64,000 bases of DNA from Tanypteryx hageni (lineage: Eukaryota; Arthropoda; Insecta; Odonata; Petaluridae). The stretch covers positions 6,288,410 to 6,352,409 of the forward strand of contig CM054118.1 in the NCBI GenBank assembly GCA_028673005.1, in the 5' to 3' direction. Position 1 is the stretch's first letter, and each line of letters opens with the position of its first letter. Both the position numbers and the translations under genes were made by a program. This document shows, one piece after another, positions 23,500 to 36,176 of this stretch. Under the pieces are notes generated by a model. That model was not told where the DNA came from, ran no database searches, and saw only the letters and a list, made by a program, of their open reading frames with translations.

Positions 23500-24004
23500 G
23501 TGAAGTTGATATCAATGTCATTAATATAAAGGACTAATAGTATAAGGATGGAGTAATGTTATATGCGAGATAGTAAAATAGGATATAATCGGTACACGTA
23601 ATACTCTCGATGAACGACCTCCATCTCCACTGGATGTAGGACAAAGAACTGCCACCCCGCTACAGCGTTAAAGCCGGGTCAAATGCGCAATCACATGATA
23701 AAATACTTTTTTAAAAGACTTGTCACCTCGGACTTCTTTTGGAGAAAAAAAAATTCAGTGCCGAATTATTTTATTTTTATTTGAAAATGTCCTTATAAGA
23801 CATTTTTGCTTTAGGATCTGCACTTCTTCAAAGACCGTTATCAGCATTCTGATAAAGTCTCCTCCGGATTTAAAGTCTCTCTCCCCCATTTCCACCCAGT
23901 ATCTATCCACCCATTTCTATCTCCCCACTCCCCGCCTCAATTCCTATCCCCTATCTTCCTCATATTTTCTCTTCCTCCCCATCCTCTTCACTCCTTCCCC
24001 TCCC

Positions 24005-24280
24005 TGTCCCCCTCTCTCCCCTCCAAGCCCTCTCCCCTCCACGCCCTCTCCCCTCCACGCCCTCTCCCCTCCACGCCCTCTCTCCCCTCCACGCCCTCTC
24101 GCCCCTCCACGCCCCCTCCCCTCCACGCCCTCCCACCTCCACGCCCTCCCACCTCCACTCCCTCCCACCTCCACGCCCTCCCACCTCCACGCCCTCTTCC
24201 CTCCACGCCCTCTCCTCTCCACGGCCTCTCCCCTCCACGGCCTTTCCCCTCCCCGCACTCTTCCCTACACGCCCTGCCCT
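24005..24280. repeat. C-rich minisatellite, 16-18 bp unit
   Basis: About 15 tandem variants of CCTCCACGCCCTCTCCC. The array lies within a longer pyrimidine-rich tract (about 23880-24560). It keeps several frames open on both strands, giving Pro/Leu/Ser-rich and Gly/Arg/Glu-rich translations, but no start context, domain or splice signal supports a protein. Confidence 0.9.
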
Positions 24281-24559
24281 CTCCACCCCCAATCACTCTC
24301 TAACTTACCCCTCTCTCTCTCTCCACTTCTATTCTCACGTCTTCTCCTTAACTCCTTTATTATTCAAATGCGGATTTTTATCGTATCGTTTGGAGACTTG
24401 GCCTTTCTCCCTACCCCTTCCACTTTTTGAGTGTTTTTTCCTCTGCCATCTCTGTTCTGTGCTCCCCAGCCTCCCCCCGTCCCACCTCCCAAACCCCTTT
24501 TCTACCCTACCGACCAACCTCGTTCGAACGACGTTAACGTTTCATGAGCTCTCCTCCCG

Positions 24560-25619
24560 GAGTTGTCTTTCTCTCTTCCCCCCTCCAATGGGAGAACGCT
24601 CGTCTCTTTTCTTTTGTTTCTCATGGCCGTCCCATTCGTGCCTGATGCGAAAGATCCCCCTCTTTTGCATTTTTATATCTGGGGCCGCGAAGGAAAACTG
24701 CCGCTTTCAGGTCGGTTGGAGATTCCTTGAGAAAGAGGGAGGCGATGTTCGGGAGGGTTGAGAGGGAGAATGTGTGGGTAGGAAGTGTTTTGCGGAGAGA
24801 GAGAGATGGGAGGGTTGTGGAGGAGGAGGCGATATCTACGGCGTATCCCTTAGAACGGCGCGCGAGGAATGGTTACATCATTTTATTTTGATGACCCAGA
24901 GCGGACACGTTCTGGAAAAGAGGCGCACTGTCCCTTCTCTTTCATCCAATCCACATTCCGTCTTCTCACTGGGGCGGCGAAGAAAGTCTCGTGTCTCTGT
25001 CTACGATTCGGTTTGCCGTTGAAGTAGCCTCTTTTTTGTGAACTTCGAGGTATTTTGCACCGATGGTATTTTTTTACTCGATTACGTTACTATCCCAAAA
25101 TAAACGAACGTTTCATTGATTTTCCATGCGGTACTTTCTTCTTCTCAAAACACTTCCGTAAGCTGTTTCTACGTTGAACCATAGAGGCTATTTTTACTAT
25201 TTTTACCGTAAGCTAGAGTGTATTGGATAGAGAAAACAGTTTTAAATTGTAATTTAGTCTTTAGAAAAAGATATATGTAATTTTCCGAATGTAGTTTTAC
25301 GTTGAATAAATCTGGAATTAACATACGAATGATATTCCAGGGACTTTATGAAGGCGAGGCAATTGCCTATTGTTTTAACAATGAGTTTAAGAATTTTGTA
25401 AGTAGCGCTCATAAAATTCGCTCGTATTACCATTGTTACTGATTTTTAGAACATCAAATTACAAATTAAAAATTTTAATATTGCTCTAAGTATGCCGAAT
25501 TTACCGCAAAGCGATTTTTCGCTCGAAGGGATTTTAACATTCGAGCCTGTATCTGGACGTGTGTAGAAACACTCGGTTTTGTACATGTGAATGTAACGCT
25601 AGCATGATACGGTTGTTTC
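24560..25619. other. No gene supported; CpG-richer stretch to about 25.02 kb
   Basis: 24.56-25.02 kb is pyrimidine- and CpG-rich with chance frames. 25.02-25.62 kb is AT-rich with nothing recognisable. Confidence 0.3.
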
Positions 25620-25683
25620 ATCTTATCCAGGGATGTCTAACCTACGGCTCGTGAATGATTTTTGAGCGGCCCGCAAACCTATG

Positions 25684-26420
25684 ATTACATCTACATTATA
25701 CCCTGCAAGTCACCTTTTTGGTGGATGGCAGGGGGCGCAGTGCACCAAGGGTCCATAGTTTTCCTACGTTATATTTTCCTATTATGTTCTCTTATCGTCC
25801 TAGGGAAAAACGATCCTCTATATCGCTCCGTTCTACAGTCGATCTTGCGAATCTTATTCTCACTGTCCTGCCTTCCGAGATACGTCGGGCTTCTGATAAG
25901 TCCTACTACCTCATTCGCTAGTCCCTCCGACATAAATTTTTCCAGTAGTTTAATTCTAGCCTGCAGCCTACGTTCCTCTAATGATGTCCATTTCAGATTT
26001 TCTATTAATGATGTTACGCTTTGTTTACTATCGTAATTCCTCTTTACAAATCTAGCTGCCCTTCGCTGAACCTTTTCTATCTCGTTAGAGAGTCCCTTTT
26101 CGTAAGGATCCCACACAGCTGAAGCATATTCGACCTGCGGTTGAACCAAGGATAAATAACATAATTCTTTCACTTTTTCGGAGCTATTTCGAACTATTCT
26201 CCCTATAAAGGCCAGCTTTTTGTTAGCGGCACCTATCAATCGGCGAATGTGGGTGTCCCACGAGAGATCACGATGGATCGTGACTCCGAGATATTTAATC
26301 GAGTCTGAAACTGGAATCTCTACTCCGTCCAACGAATCATTATTATCCAACGAGATACTCTTGGTTCTCCAGAAGTTGATGAGGAAGCTTTTCTTTTGGT
26401 TGATCTATAACTGCCATTCC
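25684..26420 (-). mobile_element. CR1/L2-group LINE 3' fragment
   Basis: Contains the end of a reverse transcriptase frame and a short 3' UTR ending TGCAGGGTATAATGTAGATG (minus strand). The same UTR ending, CTTACAGGGTATATATG, occurs at about 52911-52928 after a related frame. The 5' side is truncated near 26.4 kb. Confidence 0.8.
25769..26350 (-). pseudogene. CR1/L2-group reverse transcriptase, C-terminal part (truncated)
   Basis: A 193-residue frame carries the post-catalytic thumb region of a non-LTR reverse transcriptase: YLGVTIHRDLSWDTHI near residue 20, then YASAVWDPY, VQRRAARFV, LKWTSLEERRLQARI, and the C-terminal YRGSFFPRTIREHN typical of CR1/L2-like LINE proteins. The palm with the catalytic aspartates is absent. 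Reading continues weakly upstream to about 26.4 kb before the 5' truncation. Not a host gene. Confidence 0.85.
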
Positions 26421-26674
26421 TTAAAAGCAATCCGAAATATTTAACACAATATTTTGTATTTTTATGAAAATTTTGATAATGAAACTTGAAATATATAAAT
26501 GTTAGCAATGAAAACCTTATTTATACTTGGTGTTAATTCTTATGGCACCTCAGAACGTATAGGTAACTTCCGATTTAGACTCGAACCCGGCCCGCCCAAG
26601 AATTAGCAGCTTCCAAATCGCAACCAACGTTGCGACCCGCCTTGTAGGAAATGTTGGACGCCACTGGTCTTATC

Positions 26675-27726
26675 GATCGAGTGATCGATATGATAATCGA
26701 CATTCAAATCGATATCTTCGTCAAATCGGCAGTCAGGTGCATTCTAGAAAAATTTTTAATCGGTTAGTACCAATGTAAGGAAGACCATAAGGCCGTTGCT
26801 TGTTGCAAAGCTAATTTTCATGTAAAAATAGATTACTTTCCACTCTAGCGTAGCATTTTAAATAAATTCTCATCGCTTTTTCTACTGTCAGTTTAGAGAA
26901 AGGAATTAGTGAAAATGATATGTTTATGTATTTTACCGCGTAATTTTCTCGGCTAGCCCATCCTAAACCACAACGATTTTAGGGAGGAAATGATACATTT
27001 TCCTCAATGTCACTCTACATTAACGCAGGCAGGGATTGTTCCCGACAATTAACGCTAAAGATATATTCTATATGTGTATGTCATCTAATAAAATGATGTC
27101 ATTTTTTCGCAAATATGCGGTGGACTAGTACAAATATCAACATTTAACACTCACGTGAAACCTTAACCGCAGATATTTAATCTTCCCTCTTTTAGAGTGG
27201 AAATTTCGCCTAGAAAGGTTGAGGTTGTGTGACAAAACACGGTAATCCTCGGTAAAATATTATATTCCCGCTAAAGAATGAAAATATACCGAGTCCTTGT
27301 CACAGATTTTCCGATAGATGAACGTCAGTGACAAGAGTGGGGGGATTTTCTAGATATCCTCTATTGGCGCCTAAACCGACGCTTGTCAGGCAAACAAAAA
27401 AAAATGAAATCCGTGTCATAGACACGCGAACCTGGTGTGAACGATCCGACGCATCAATGGCGTAGCGAGATTGACAGCTTGAGCGGCCCGACGCGTGAGG
27501 GGCATAAGAGAAAGACAAGTGAACGAGAGAGAGAGAGAGAGGGGGAGAGAGGGAGAGAGAGAGAGATATAGGGAGAGATTTCGAGAGGGGGTGAAAAATA
27601 TACATTATCGATTTTCCATTGTTTCACGTCCCTTTTTATTTTATTTTTTCGTTTCCGCTTTTTTTATTCGAAAAGAGCTAGAGAGAACTCCCGCCAATGC
27701 AAATGTCGAACCGTTTTCTCCCGTCA

Positions 27727-27727
<1 letters not shown>
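26675..27727. other. No gene seen; GA-rich tract
   Basis: A (GA)-rich stretch lies at about 27520-27570. The translation of the surrounding frame is Arg/Glu repeat with no supported function. Confidence 0.3.

Positions 27728-27783
<56 letters not shown>
27728..27783. repeat. (TA)n microsatellite followed by (CATA)n
   Basis: About 55 bp of TA running into a short ACATACATACAT tract. Confidence 0.95.
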
Positions 27784-27789
<6 letters not shown>

Positions 27790-29358
27790 CATACATACAT
27801 ACACATATATCAGTAATCCGACACGTGGGGGAAAAAACGCTTTCTCCTCCATCCCCTTTTCCAAGACGACTTATCTGTCTCCTCGTGTTTACTTTTTTGT
27901 TCGTCTCTATGGTATCAGAGAACCCTCTTTCTCGCTCCCTTTCTCACTCTGGCGCTGTGTCCAACACGCTTTTATTCCCCAGCCTACTCCTCTTCTCCCG
28001 GTCGCTTTCCCACCAAAACCAGAATCCCACTTATATCGCCGCTCTTCCATTCGCCCCGCGAATGCCTCCCTGCTTGCCTCTCTCCCGCCGATCTTTTCAC
28101 TCGCTTGCATTTTTACGTTTTAGTTGCTCGCTATCTTTTTTTTTCAACGCCTAGTTTTTTGCAGGCGCAAGGGGATTTCGGCGGGAGATAACGTGGCCGC
28201 AAATGCGACTCCCACACATACTTTTTCACTGCTTCTCCGCCTTCCCATCTACTCTTATTATTTCTTGTTCCTTTCAACCCTCTTCTTAATGCGTTTCTCG
28301 TCCCGTGTACCTCCTCCTTCCTCATCTGGTTCCCTTCTCCCTGCAAATATAAAACCACTTCTGCCTTCATATTCCCCGGTCTCTTTCGCCCCTTCGCCTC
28401 TTTTGTTTGTCCTAGGAACTCTTTTATCTTTCGATTCACCTCTTCTTTATCCACGTCTTTTAACTTTTGTTTTCTCTTCCCTTTCTACTCTCCCGCTTCC
28501 TCGTCTCATCTCCACCTTGTCTCTATTTCTTTCTGCCTTTTGTTTACTTTGCTTGATTTTCTCTACTCCCCCCTCTACTCTCCTATTATCCCACTTCCTC
28601 ATTCCATTTGCAACTCGCCGTTATTTCTCTCCGCCTTATATTTATTTTACACGATTTTCTCTTTTACGTATTCCTTTCCTACCTCTCTCCTTCGAAAGAT
28701 TCTCTTTTTTCCATTCACTCTGTATTGTTTTCCTTATGTCAACATTCCTGCCTCATTAACACAACCTATCTCTATAGCTTGAATGTTATTTATTCCTTTA
28801 TATTAATCTCCCTCGCTACTGTGGCGTTTATTACCTCCTGTCATGACATATACTGATTACTCGCGGTTTTCACTCTGCAGATTTCAAACATCTGATATAA
28901 TTTTTGGCATTTTCAAATTAATTTCCTGTTGAACATGTAAATGTTAAAACTTTTAGCTTAAGAATATTATCATGCCGCTTTATCTCAATGCTTAGTTAAT
29001 GTTTAAATGTTAACAGCAAATATCTGCTGTATGACGGATGAAAAAAACGTAAGGAGTGACTTGATTCTATGACAAGTGTAGATTTTAATTTCAGACGCTT
29101 GAAGCCATACTGCAATAGTTGATCGACTGCGGAAGAAAAATTCTGGAATGGAAACCCGCGTCTTGGGTTCGATTACAAGTTGGGGTATAATTTTTCTTCT
29201 GCTTTTTATGGACTTAATAGTTCGAATTTTGTCTGAATAATGTAATTGGTCTCTCATTTTTCCTGCCTTAGGTCATATTTCATTGTTTTTTGTCTCTACC
29301 ACACTGTTTTCTGCTTCTTCTTTTAAGTTCACTCCCTTCCTCGATATCTTACTGAATA
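27784..29358. other. Pyrimidine-rich region; no gene supported
   Basis: 27.85-28.78 kb is strongly C/T-rich on the plus strand, which keeps frames of 150-220 codons open (Phe/Leu/Ser-rich). No conserved motif or consistent hydrophobic-segment pattern of a known membrane family was recognised, so composition explains them. At about 29080-29240 a tRNA-like CTTGGGTTCGATTAC suggests a decayed SINE. Confidence 0.35.
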
Positions 29359-30151
29359 TCATTCTATATAGACGTTCCTTACAGAGGAGGAGGATATAAC
29401 ATACGTCGATATATAATGATAACAGGAGGATACTAATGTTTAGGCACTTCCAGATGAGCTGGAGATTCGAAATTTTTTTGTTAGGTAGGAGTTTGTGCAA
29501 AACCGACTAGAAAAAACGAAAATCATGAAAAAGTGCAGCAATGCGGCAGATAAAAATTCGCAATTGTTTAAACAAATTTTCAGAGTTTAGGCATTTTCGA
29601 ATGTGCTACGAAGCTGAAATTTTTTTATAAGTAGAATTATTAAAAAAAACGAAATAAGGATTATACAAATTTTGATATTTTAATTTGTTTGGCAGTTAAA
29701 ATTCTTAAAGTTTAAACAAATAGATAACGGTTTAGGTACTACGGGATAAGCTAGGAAGCTGAAGTTTTCAAATTATTTACAGAGTTATAAAATTGCACAA
29801 TAAAACATTTCAATTTTACCATATATTAATTGCAGCGGCCGTTAAAAATTATTTAAATTTAAACAATTAGAAAAATATTATTACACTTCTAGAAGTCCTA
29901 CAACTTTAAAATTTGGCTAAAATGTGTAGCATTAGTACCTTATAATGAAGAAAGTGTAAAATTTTTAAAATTGCAACATTTAGGGATTATTTTAAACTAT
30001 TATTTTTACATGCGGGAAAAACGGAAATCGCTGCGGTGGTGAAATCTTTAGAATTGAAAGAATATTTGTAATGATGAAATGTCTGTCTGAAAAATGAATG
30101 TTTTTTCAAGGTGATATGAAATGCTTGCAGTATGCAAGCACCAACTACTAG
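29359..30151 (+). mobile_element. Non-autonomous Helitron, copy 1 of a head-to-tail pair
   Basis: Starts TCATTCTATATAGACG (preceded by A) and ends with hairpin GCTTGCAGTATGCAAGC, then ACCAACTACTAG, followed by T. 5'-TC, 3'-CTRR, a hairpin about 10 nt before the end and insertion between A and T are the Helitron hallmarks. There is no Rep/helicase coding. A shorter internal repeat of the first 200 bp is suggested by the recurring GAAGCTGAAATTTTT phrase. Confidence 0.8.
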
Positions 30152-30915
30152 TCATTCTAGATAGACGTTTCTTACAGAGGAGGAGGATATAGGAGGATAC
30201 TAATGTTTAGGCACTTCCAGATGAGCTGGAGATTCGAAGTTTTTTTCTTAGGTGGGATTTTGTGCAAAACCGACTAGAAAAAACGAAAAACATGAAAAAC
30301 TGCAACAATGCGACCGCTAAAAATTCGCAATTATTTAAACAAATTTTCAAGGTTTATGTATTTCCGAATATGCTACGGAGCTGAAATTTTTTTAGAGGTA
30401 GGATTTGTAAAAAATAACGAAATAGGGTTTATACAAATTTTGATATTGTGATTTGTTTGGCAGTTAAAAATTCCTGAATTTAAACAATAGATAACTGTTT
30501 AGTTACTACGGGATGAGCTAGGAAGCTAAAATTTTCAAGTTATTTACAGAGTTGTGCATTTGCACAGATAAATATTTGAATCTCTCCATAAATATATTGC
30601 GGCGACCGTTAAAAATGTTTAAAATTTAAACAATTAGGAAAATATTATTTCACTTCTAGAAGTGCTACAACTTTAAAATTTGACAGAAATGTGTAGCATT
30701 AGTACCCCATAATGGAGAAAGTATAAAATTCTTAAAATTGCAAAGTTTGGGGATTGTTTTAATCTATTATTTTTACATAAGGAAAAAACGAAAATCACTG
30801 CGAAAGTGAAATCTTTAGAATTAAAAAAATATTTGTAATGATGAAATATGTGTCTGAGAAATGAATGCTTTTTCAATGTGAGATGATACGCTTGCAGAAT
30901 GCAAGCACCTACTAG
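30152..30915 (+). mobile_element. Non-autonomous Helitron, copy 2 of a head-to-tail pair
   Basis: Begins TCATTCTAGATAGACG with zero bases between it and the CTAG end of copy 1. It is colinear throughout and ends GCTTGCAGAATGCAAGC, then ACCTACTAG, followed by T. Small indels distinguish the copies, for example loss of about 29 bp after GAGGAGGATAT, so this is not an assembly duplicate. Confidence 0.8.
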
Positions 30916-32977
30916 TAATTATATATTCTGCTCTTTTTCCTTCTCCTTCGTCATCTTCTTAGTTAAATCCCTCCCTTTGAATAGTCTAGCTTCCTTTTTC
31001 TCGCTTTTCTCCCTTTCGTCTTCCTTCTATTTCCTTATCTTATTTTCTCTCTCTCTCTTTCCTTTTTCTCATACCCATTTATTTTCCTCCCTTGGTTGAT
31101 GATAAAATAAGTTAGAAAAAGGACAAACTGAGGGAAAGATGCAAGGGGGGAGAGAGGTTGCCGAGTTATCTCGTTCTTGCTTATATTTTTCCCTTTCGTC
31201 CTCTTCTGTGCGCGTAGGAGTGTGATGGGTTAGATGGAGGACACGCGGAAACGTCTTTTATCTGTATAATTTTCTTTTTTTTCGAGGAGCGTCTGAGAAG
31301 TACCAGAAGAAGAAGACGAGGAAGTAAGAAAAAGTTTTCCTCGCGTCCCTTTTGCCCTCCTCCCCATACGGTAGCCGTGATATCGGCTGGAGGCGTGCGA
31401 ATGGTGGCGATTGGGAGGGAGAAAGGGGGCTAGAGGCGTCTTCGAGGAGTAAAGACGTAGGAATATGTTCCGAGCGTCCAAAAAGTCTCTCTTCCTGTCA
31501 GGAGATTTCCTTTTTTTCATCTGGTTTTAGGATATCGCCAGTACTTTTTCGAACGCCTGATGGAGAAGAAAAGGGGAGTTTTACTTCGATCTTCTTGTAT
31601 ATTTTTTCCCTCCCAAGACCTTGTAAAGTTTTTTTCGGGTTAGACTCTCTGCTCGGGTGTTGGCCGGAGAAAGTGATTTTGATTCCCACGGCCGCGTAAT
31701 TCGACTTGACTGGGAAGCGAATCCGTAAATGTTAACGGGGAAAAATGTCCTATCGCCGTTTTTCTTTGAGGCGCGTTTGAAAAATGGATGGATTTGTTTT
31801 CTGGTTAGTTGTACCGTACCGGTCGCCTGTCGCGCATCCCCTGCGAAGCGGATAAAACTCGAATTAAGCGTTGCTCAACGGAAGAGTAACAGTTCTAAAT
31901 ATTTTGGAGAGTCTACAAATGTATCAATCAGTAACTAAAAGTACTATACGAAATATTGCATTAATTTTCTGCAGTAGGTACTTAAATTCTATGTATGCCA
32001 ATAATAATTCAATTGGCGCATGGAACTTAATTTTTTTTTGTCTCTCTGAATTTAAAATTTCGTGCGACACAGAGGATTTAATTAATTCTGTGCAACACGT
32101 TTCAATATCTATTTTAAAGGTAGTACCCGTCATTTATAGCGATATAACATACAAAGCCACAAATGCTTCGAGTGAACGTTCCGTGGTTTGTAACCAAGCA
32201 GTTTTAGATTCTAACTCCAGATGAGAGGAAAAATAGTTCATATTGGATTGGATTGGACAAGAAAAACCTTTATGCAATAAATGGAAGTATTGTGAAATTA
32301 TCAAAGACACGATGTAACGCGACAAGTTTGAACTGGGTGTTTTCCAACGGCCTGGGGAGCGCGGCAGACAGCGCGTGATACAGCGGAAAAGCCTTCCACA
32401 ATCTATTCTGAGCTGAAAAAATAAGGATAAATGCTCTAACTTTTTTTGCGAAAAACATAAAACATCAACAGCGTTCTACGGCTTCTGAAGGATACCGTAA
32501 GCGTAGGCTTAGTGTAAATTTGCACAGTTGTAACTGTTTTGAATCTGATGTACTAAGTTTATGTAATCTGCAAGAAGACATTTTATAAGCGATAGAAAAA
32601 AATTTTGTCGTTAATTTATTTGAACATGACATAAACAGGTGACGATAACTAAATAGCATTTCTATAAGTTATTAGAATAATTAAACAAAATAATAAGAAA
32701 AGAACGCCTTAGTTGCATTGATAACATATTTCTTTTATTAAACTATTCATTTTCGACATCAAATTTTTTACATCAGTATACTTTATACTTACTTTAGGGA
32801 ACCGTTAATTCCAAAACCTTAATTAAAATTTCATATGAAAATATAGCAATAAACGTTTGCCTTTCAATTTAAAATCTCGAAAATATATTTTTTTTAAATT
32901 ACATGTGATAAAATCGAAAGTGGAATTGATACGGTTTCTGTTGATATAAACCAGGCCGATGAATTTAGAGTTGCGGG
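30916..32977. other. No gene supported; pyrimidine-rich then CpG-richer sequence
   Basis: 30.93-31.10 kb is C/T-rich. 31.2-31.72 kb has raised CpG and open frames on both strands of 60-115 codons without recognisable motifs. The remainder is AT-rich. Confidence 0.3.
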
Positions 32978-34079
32978 TAGGGTGTCCGGGATTTGTCCCG
33001 GTTTTCTGTTAAGTGTCCTGGTGTCCCGAAAAGGTTTTCGGAACGCACAGTTGTCCTGGTTTTTAGGTTGCTGTCATTATGTCAAGTAGTTGGTTCCAAA
33101 AAGCGAATTATCGAAAGGAAAATTTAGCGCAGATACAAAGAGATAGAGGGATTGTTAAGTGGCTTCTTATCAATAGTACGATTTTTCTTCGGTAAATGGC
33201 TCCGGTGCAGCAGTTTAGAACACAGAACAAGTAATGGACTCTATCTTGTTTAGAATCACAGCGTCTAAAAACTATAACCAATATTTCTCGCTAAATAACT
33301 CCAACGTGATATTTGTTTGCGCGTCAATGCGTTGCTCGTAGACTTACACTCGCATACGCTCTAAATTTAATGCTTTTTGTCTGGTCACTTTGTGGTTACA
33401 TAATTTATCCACAAAATGATCAGAGAAAAAGTATTACATGTACTTAACTGACTAAATGCACGAATGTACATCCAGTGTAATGTCACCGAAGCCTTGGAGA
33501 TTGTAAGATTCTGCAAATTGGTTCAGACTGCAGTGTGTAGTGCAGTGACGCGTTAGTTGGAGAATATCACGTTTTCATTTCAAATTATAGTTATTTTTAA
33601 GTGCAGCTACAAGAGCTTTATTCTTACGACATAAAAAATCTAATTAAACTCGATGAAAATATACGCTATGATCAATTGGCAGTTTTAAAGCAAGTTGTAA
33701 GCAATGAAATCGAAGCAAGTTGGAAAACAATGAACTGCAATGAAATGCATATTTAAGAAAATTAAATTTACAGAGAAAATAATTGAATTATAGATTATGC
33801 TTATATTTGTTTGTAATTCCGGGTCACAAAACAAGCTGTAAGAGAATTGTTTCTTTGTGTGCCATCCAATGGCTGATGGACGCAACAAATTAGAATTGAA
33901 TACTCTTCAGGCAATAATTAAATTATGATATTATCATACTCAAATTACGCAAAATGTATTTACGTAATATTTAAGTAAAGATAGCCTATGAAAATAACTA
34001 AAAATGATCGTGTTCTGGTTTTTTCTTCCTCGAAACATAAAATGTGCCGCTTTTGCTTCCTTGGCGTCTGGACAACCTA
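32978..34079. mobile_element. Possible DNA transposon with TAGGGTGTCC-type ends
   Basis: The left end reads TAGGGTGTCCGGGATTTGTC and the right end, inverted, reads TAGGTTGTCCAGACGCC. Similar ends occur on hAT-like elements. Flanking 8-mers do not match, so the pairing is tentative. The interior is non-coding. Confidence 0.3.
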
Positions 34080-36095
34080 GCTTACGAATCGCAAATGGAT
34101 TTGAAGAATAAACCTCGACTATTTCTCTATTTACTCGAGAGACAAAATAATTTCGTGACGCAGATTTCGTTAAAGGTCATGATGACTACCCTTTGTTAAC
34201 TTGCTGCCGAAAAAGAAAAAAACTTGCGAATTCATTCTTGGCTTGAACATCAATTTTTTTTTTCGCAGAGTTTTTAACGCTTCCGTGTCGCCGACTTCCC
34301 AGACCATATATACATTTCAATCAACTCCGGAGGTTTCTCCCATTCCCGGAAAATCTTCCGGTGACGTTTCTCATTTGTCACGAAACATTTTCGTCCTTCC
34401 GTTGTTTTCTCTGCCGCGCGGTACCCCTTTTTATCGCCCGCGTCGTTTGTCATTTCCTCTCGTCCATTTTCCGAAGCGTTATGCGACGCGGCGAACAATT
34501 TCTCCTTTCTCACTTTGGTCTTCCGGTGCGATACACACGCGCGATCCCCTTACGCCGCTCTCCCGGCAGAAAGTATAAAGACAATCTGTCATTGTGACAG
34601 AATTCCACCTCTGCGTCACACGTTCCGTATCGTGACGTCGGAGACTCTTTAAATGGTTATTCTCCCCTCATTGACATCCTCATGCCTTGGAAGAGACCGG
34701 ATATATGTAGTGCTCTCCTATGGTTGTTTTAATGTCGTCGGTTAATGCGTGGAGTCTTCAAATGGCGTACAGTTAAGCCAGTTTACGACATCGAATATAG
34801 AATCCGGATTAAAAAAGTCAAATTAAAAGTTGTTATCACGGCTATCAAGCACTTTTCACCTCGTTGAATACCGTCCGTTTGGCGTGCGTGTGTAATCGCA
34901 TGATTGATTTTAAAATAGTTACGCAGTTACTTAGTTGCAAAGCTCTCGATGTACACGTTTCTTAATTGTTACGCCACGTACTCGAATTTTGGAGGCCTCG
35001 TGTGTTGGTGGAAGTAAAAAAATAACGTTCGTTTGTCAAGTACAGAGAACAAGTACAAATTTTATTATAAAAGTTAATTGCAGTAATGAAAACAAAAAAT
35101 TATTTTCCTACTACTGTCGAGTGTCGATAATCCGAGGTGAACGAGACTAGAGCCAACTCGGATTAATGAAAAATCGGATTATACGGAATGATAAAATGTA
35201 AAGCGTAAAAACAAAAAAAATTATTAAAACATTTTTTATTCAAAACAATTCTTATCGTCACTGAAAAATGCCACATAATAACAATAATGAAAAACTAAGT
35301 ATATATTAAAGTTAAATCGTCGAGTCTTTAATTTTTTTGACATCTTTTTTTCGCTGCGTCGATGAGGTGTTTTTAAATCATACAAACAAAAAAAAACTTT
35401 TAAATGTACATATGTACAGAGGCGTACCTGGGAGATATAGCGCCTATGGTAAAATTTCAAGGAAACGCCTCATTTGAGTTAAGCGTTTTACTAAATACCA
35501 CTGGTTTTTGTTAACAATAACTTTAACATTTGAGCATTAAATTGATATTTTTTATGGAAAATTTAACTTGGGCATTTTTTGCGGGATCGATTGGCGCCTT
35601 TTGTAAGCGGCGCCTATGGCAAATGCCACCTTCGCCATACCCTAGTTACGACACTGCATATGTATAACGGTGTTTAAATGAAACCTTCTTTCCGTCTATA
35701 TAGTTTTCAACTGTAGATTACAACTTTTCACTGGAACTTGGTTTTTCTGAGCACGACCTCGGATTCAGCAGAACTCGGGTAAACGATACTCTGATTATCG
35801 AGACTCTATCGTATTATTACAGAAACAATAGTGGAAAGATGCACACATCATTCGTGCATAGCTGCGAGGCTGAGGCGTTCTTTACGATTTAAGCGATCAT
35901 GTCAAAAAAGATCATTTTAATGGCTTAGTCCAATGTCCACGAACTGATATGCCAGTAGTGATGCCAAGGATCTAACGAATTTTTGATTCACTTACCAATT
36001 TCCTAACAATGGTAATTAATAAAACAATCGAAAATTATGTAAAAATTACCCCACCCGAATAGTAGTAATATGACCTTTATGTTCACGTTCATTTC

Positions 36096-36104
<9 letters not shown>
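34080..36104. other. No gene supported
   Basis: 34.2-34.65 kb is CpG-rich with open frames on both strands; no motif was recognised. The rest is AT-rich. A phrase rich in GGCGCC/GGCGCCTATGG at about 35.44-35.64 kb may be part of an uncharacterised repeat. Confidence 0.3.

Positions 36105-36170
<66 letters not shown>
36105..36170. repeat. (TA)n microsatellite abutting PLE
   Basis: About 66 bp of TA ending exactly where the inverted PLE terminus begins. Confidence 0.95.

Positions 36171-36176
<6 letters not shown>

Larger units (their letters stand above)
25628..26666. mobile_element. hAT-type MITE split by a LINE insertion
   Basis: The left part begins CAGGGATGTCTAACCTACGG and the right part ends GGAAATGTTGGACGCCACTG. 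Both carry the CGGCCCGC phrases typical of the other MITEs here. Flanking 8-mers ATCTTATC (25620-25627) and GTCTTATC (26667-26674) match at 7 of 8. The CR1-group LINE fragment occupies most of the interior, so the MITE is older. Confidence 0.65.

Noticed and set aside
23720..24430. 236-codon Pro/Leu/Ser-rich frame and overlapping Gly/Arg/Glu-rich minus-strand frames
   Set aside because: They are translations of a 16-18 bp C-rich minisatellite; several frames are open at once and no start or splice context exists.
27495..28759. Frames of about 210-220 codons, Phe/Leu/Ser-rich, resembling membrane proteins
   Set aside because: Caused by a pyrimidine-rich tract and a (TA)n array within the frame; no conserved motif.
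31230..31699. Overlapping frames on both strands in a CpG-rich stretch
   Set aside because: Codon content is low-complexity and no family is recognisable; noted only as composition.
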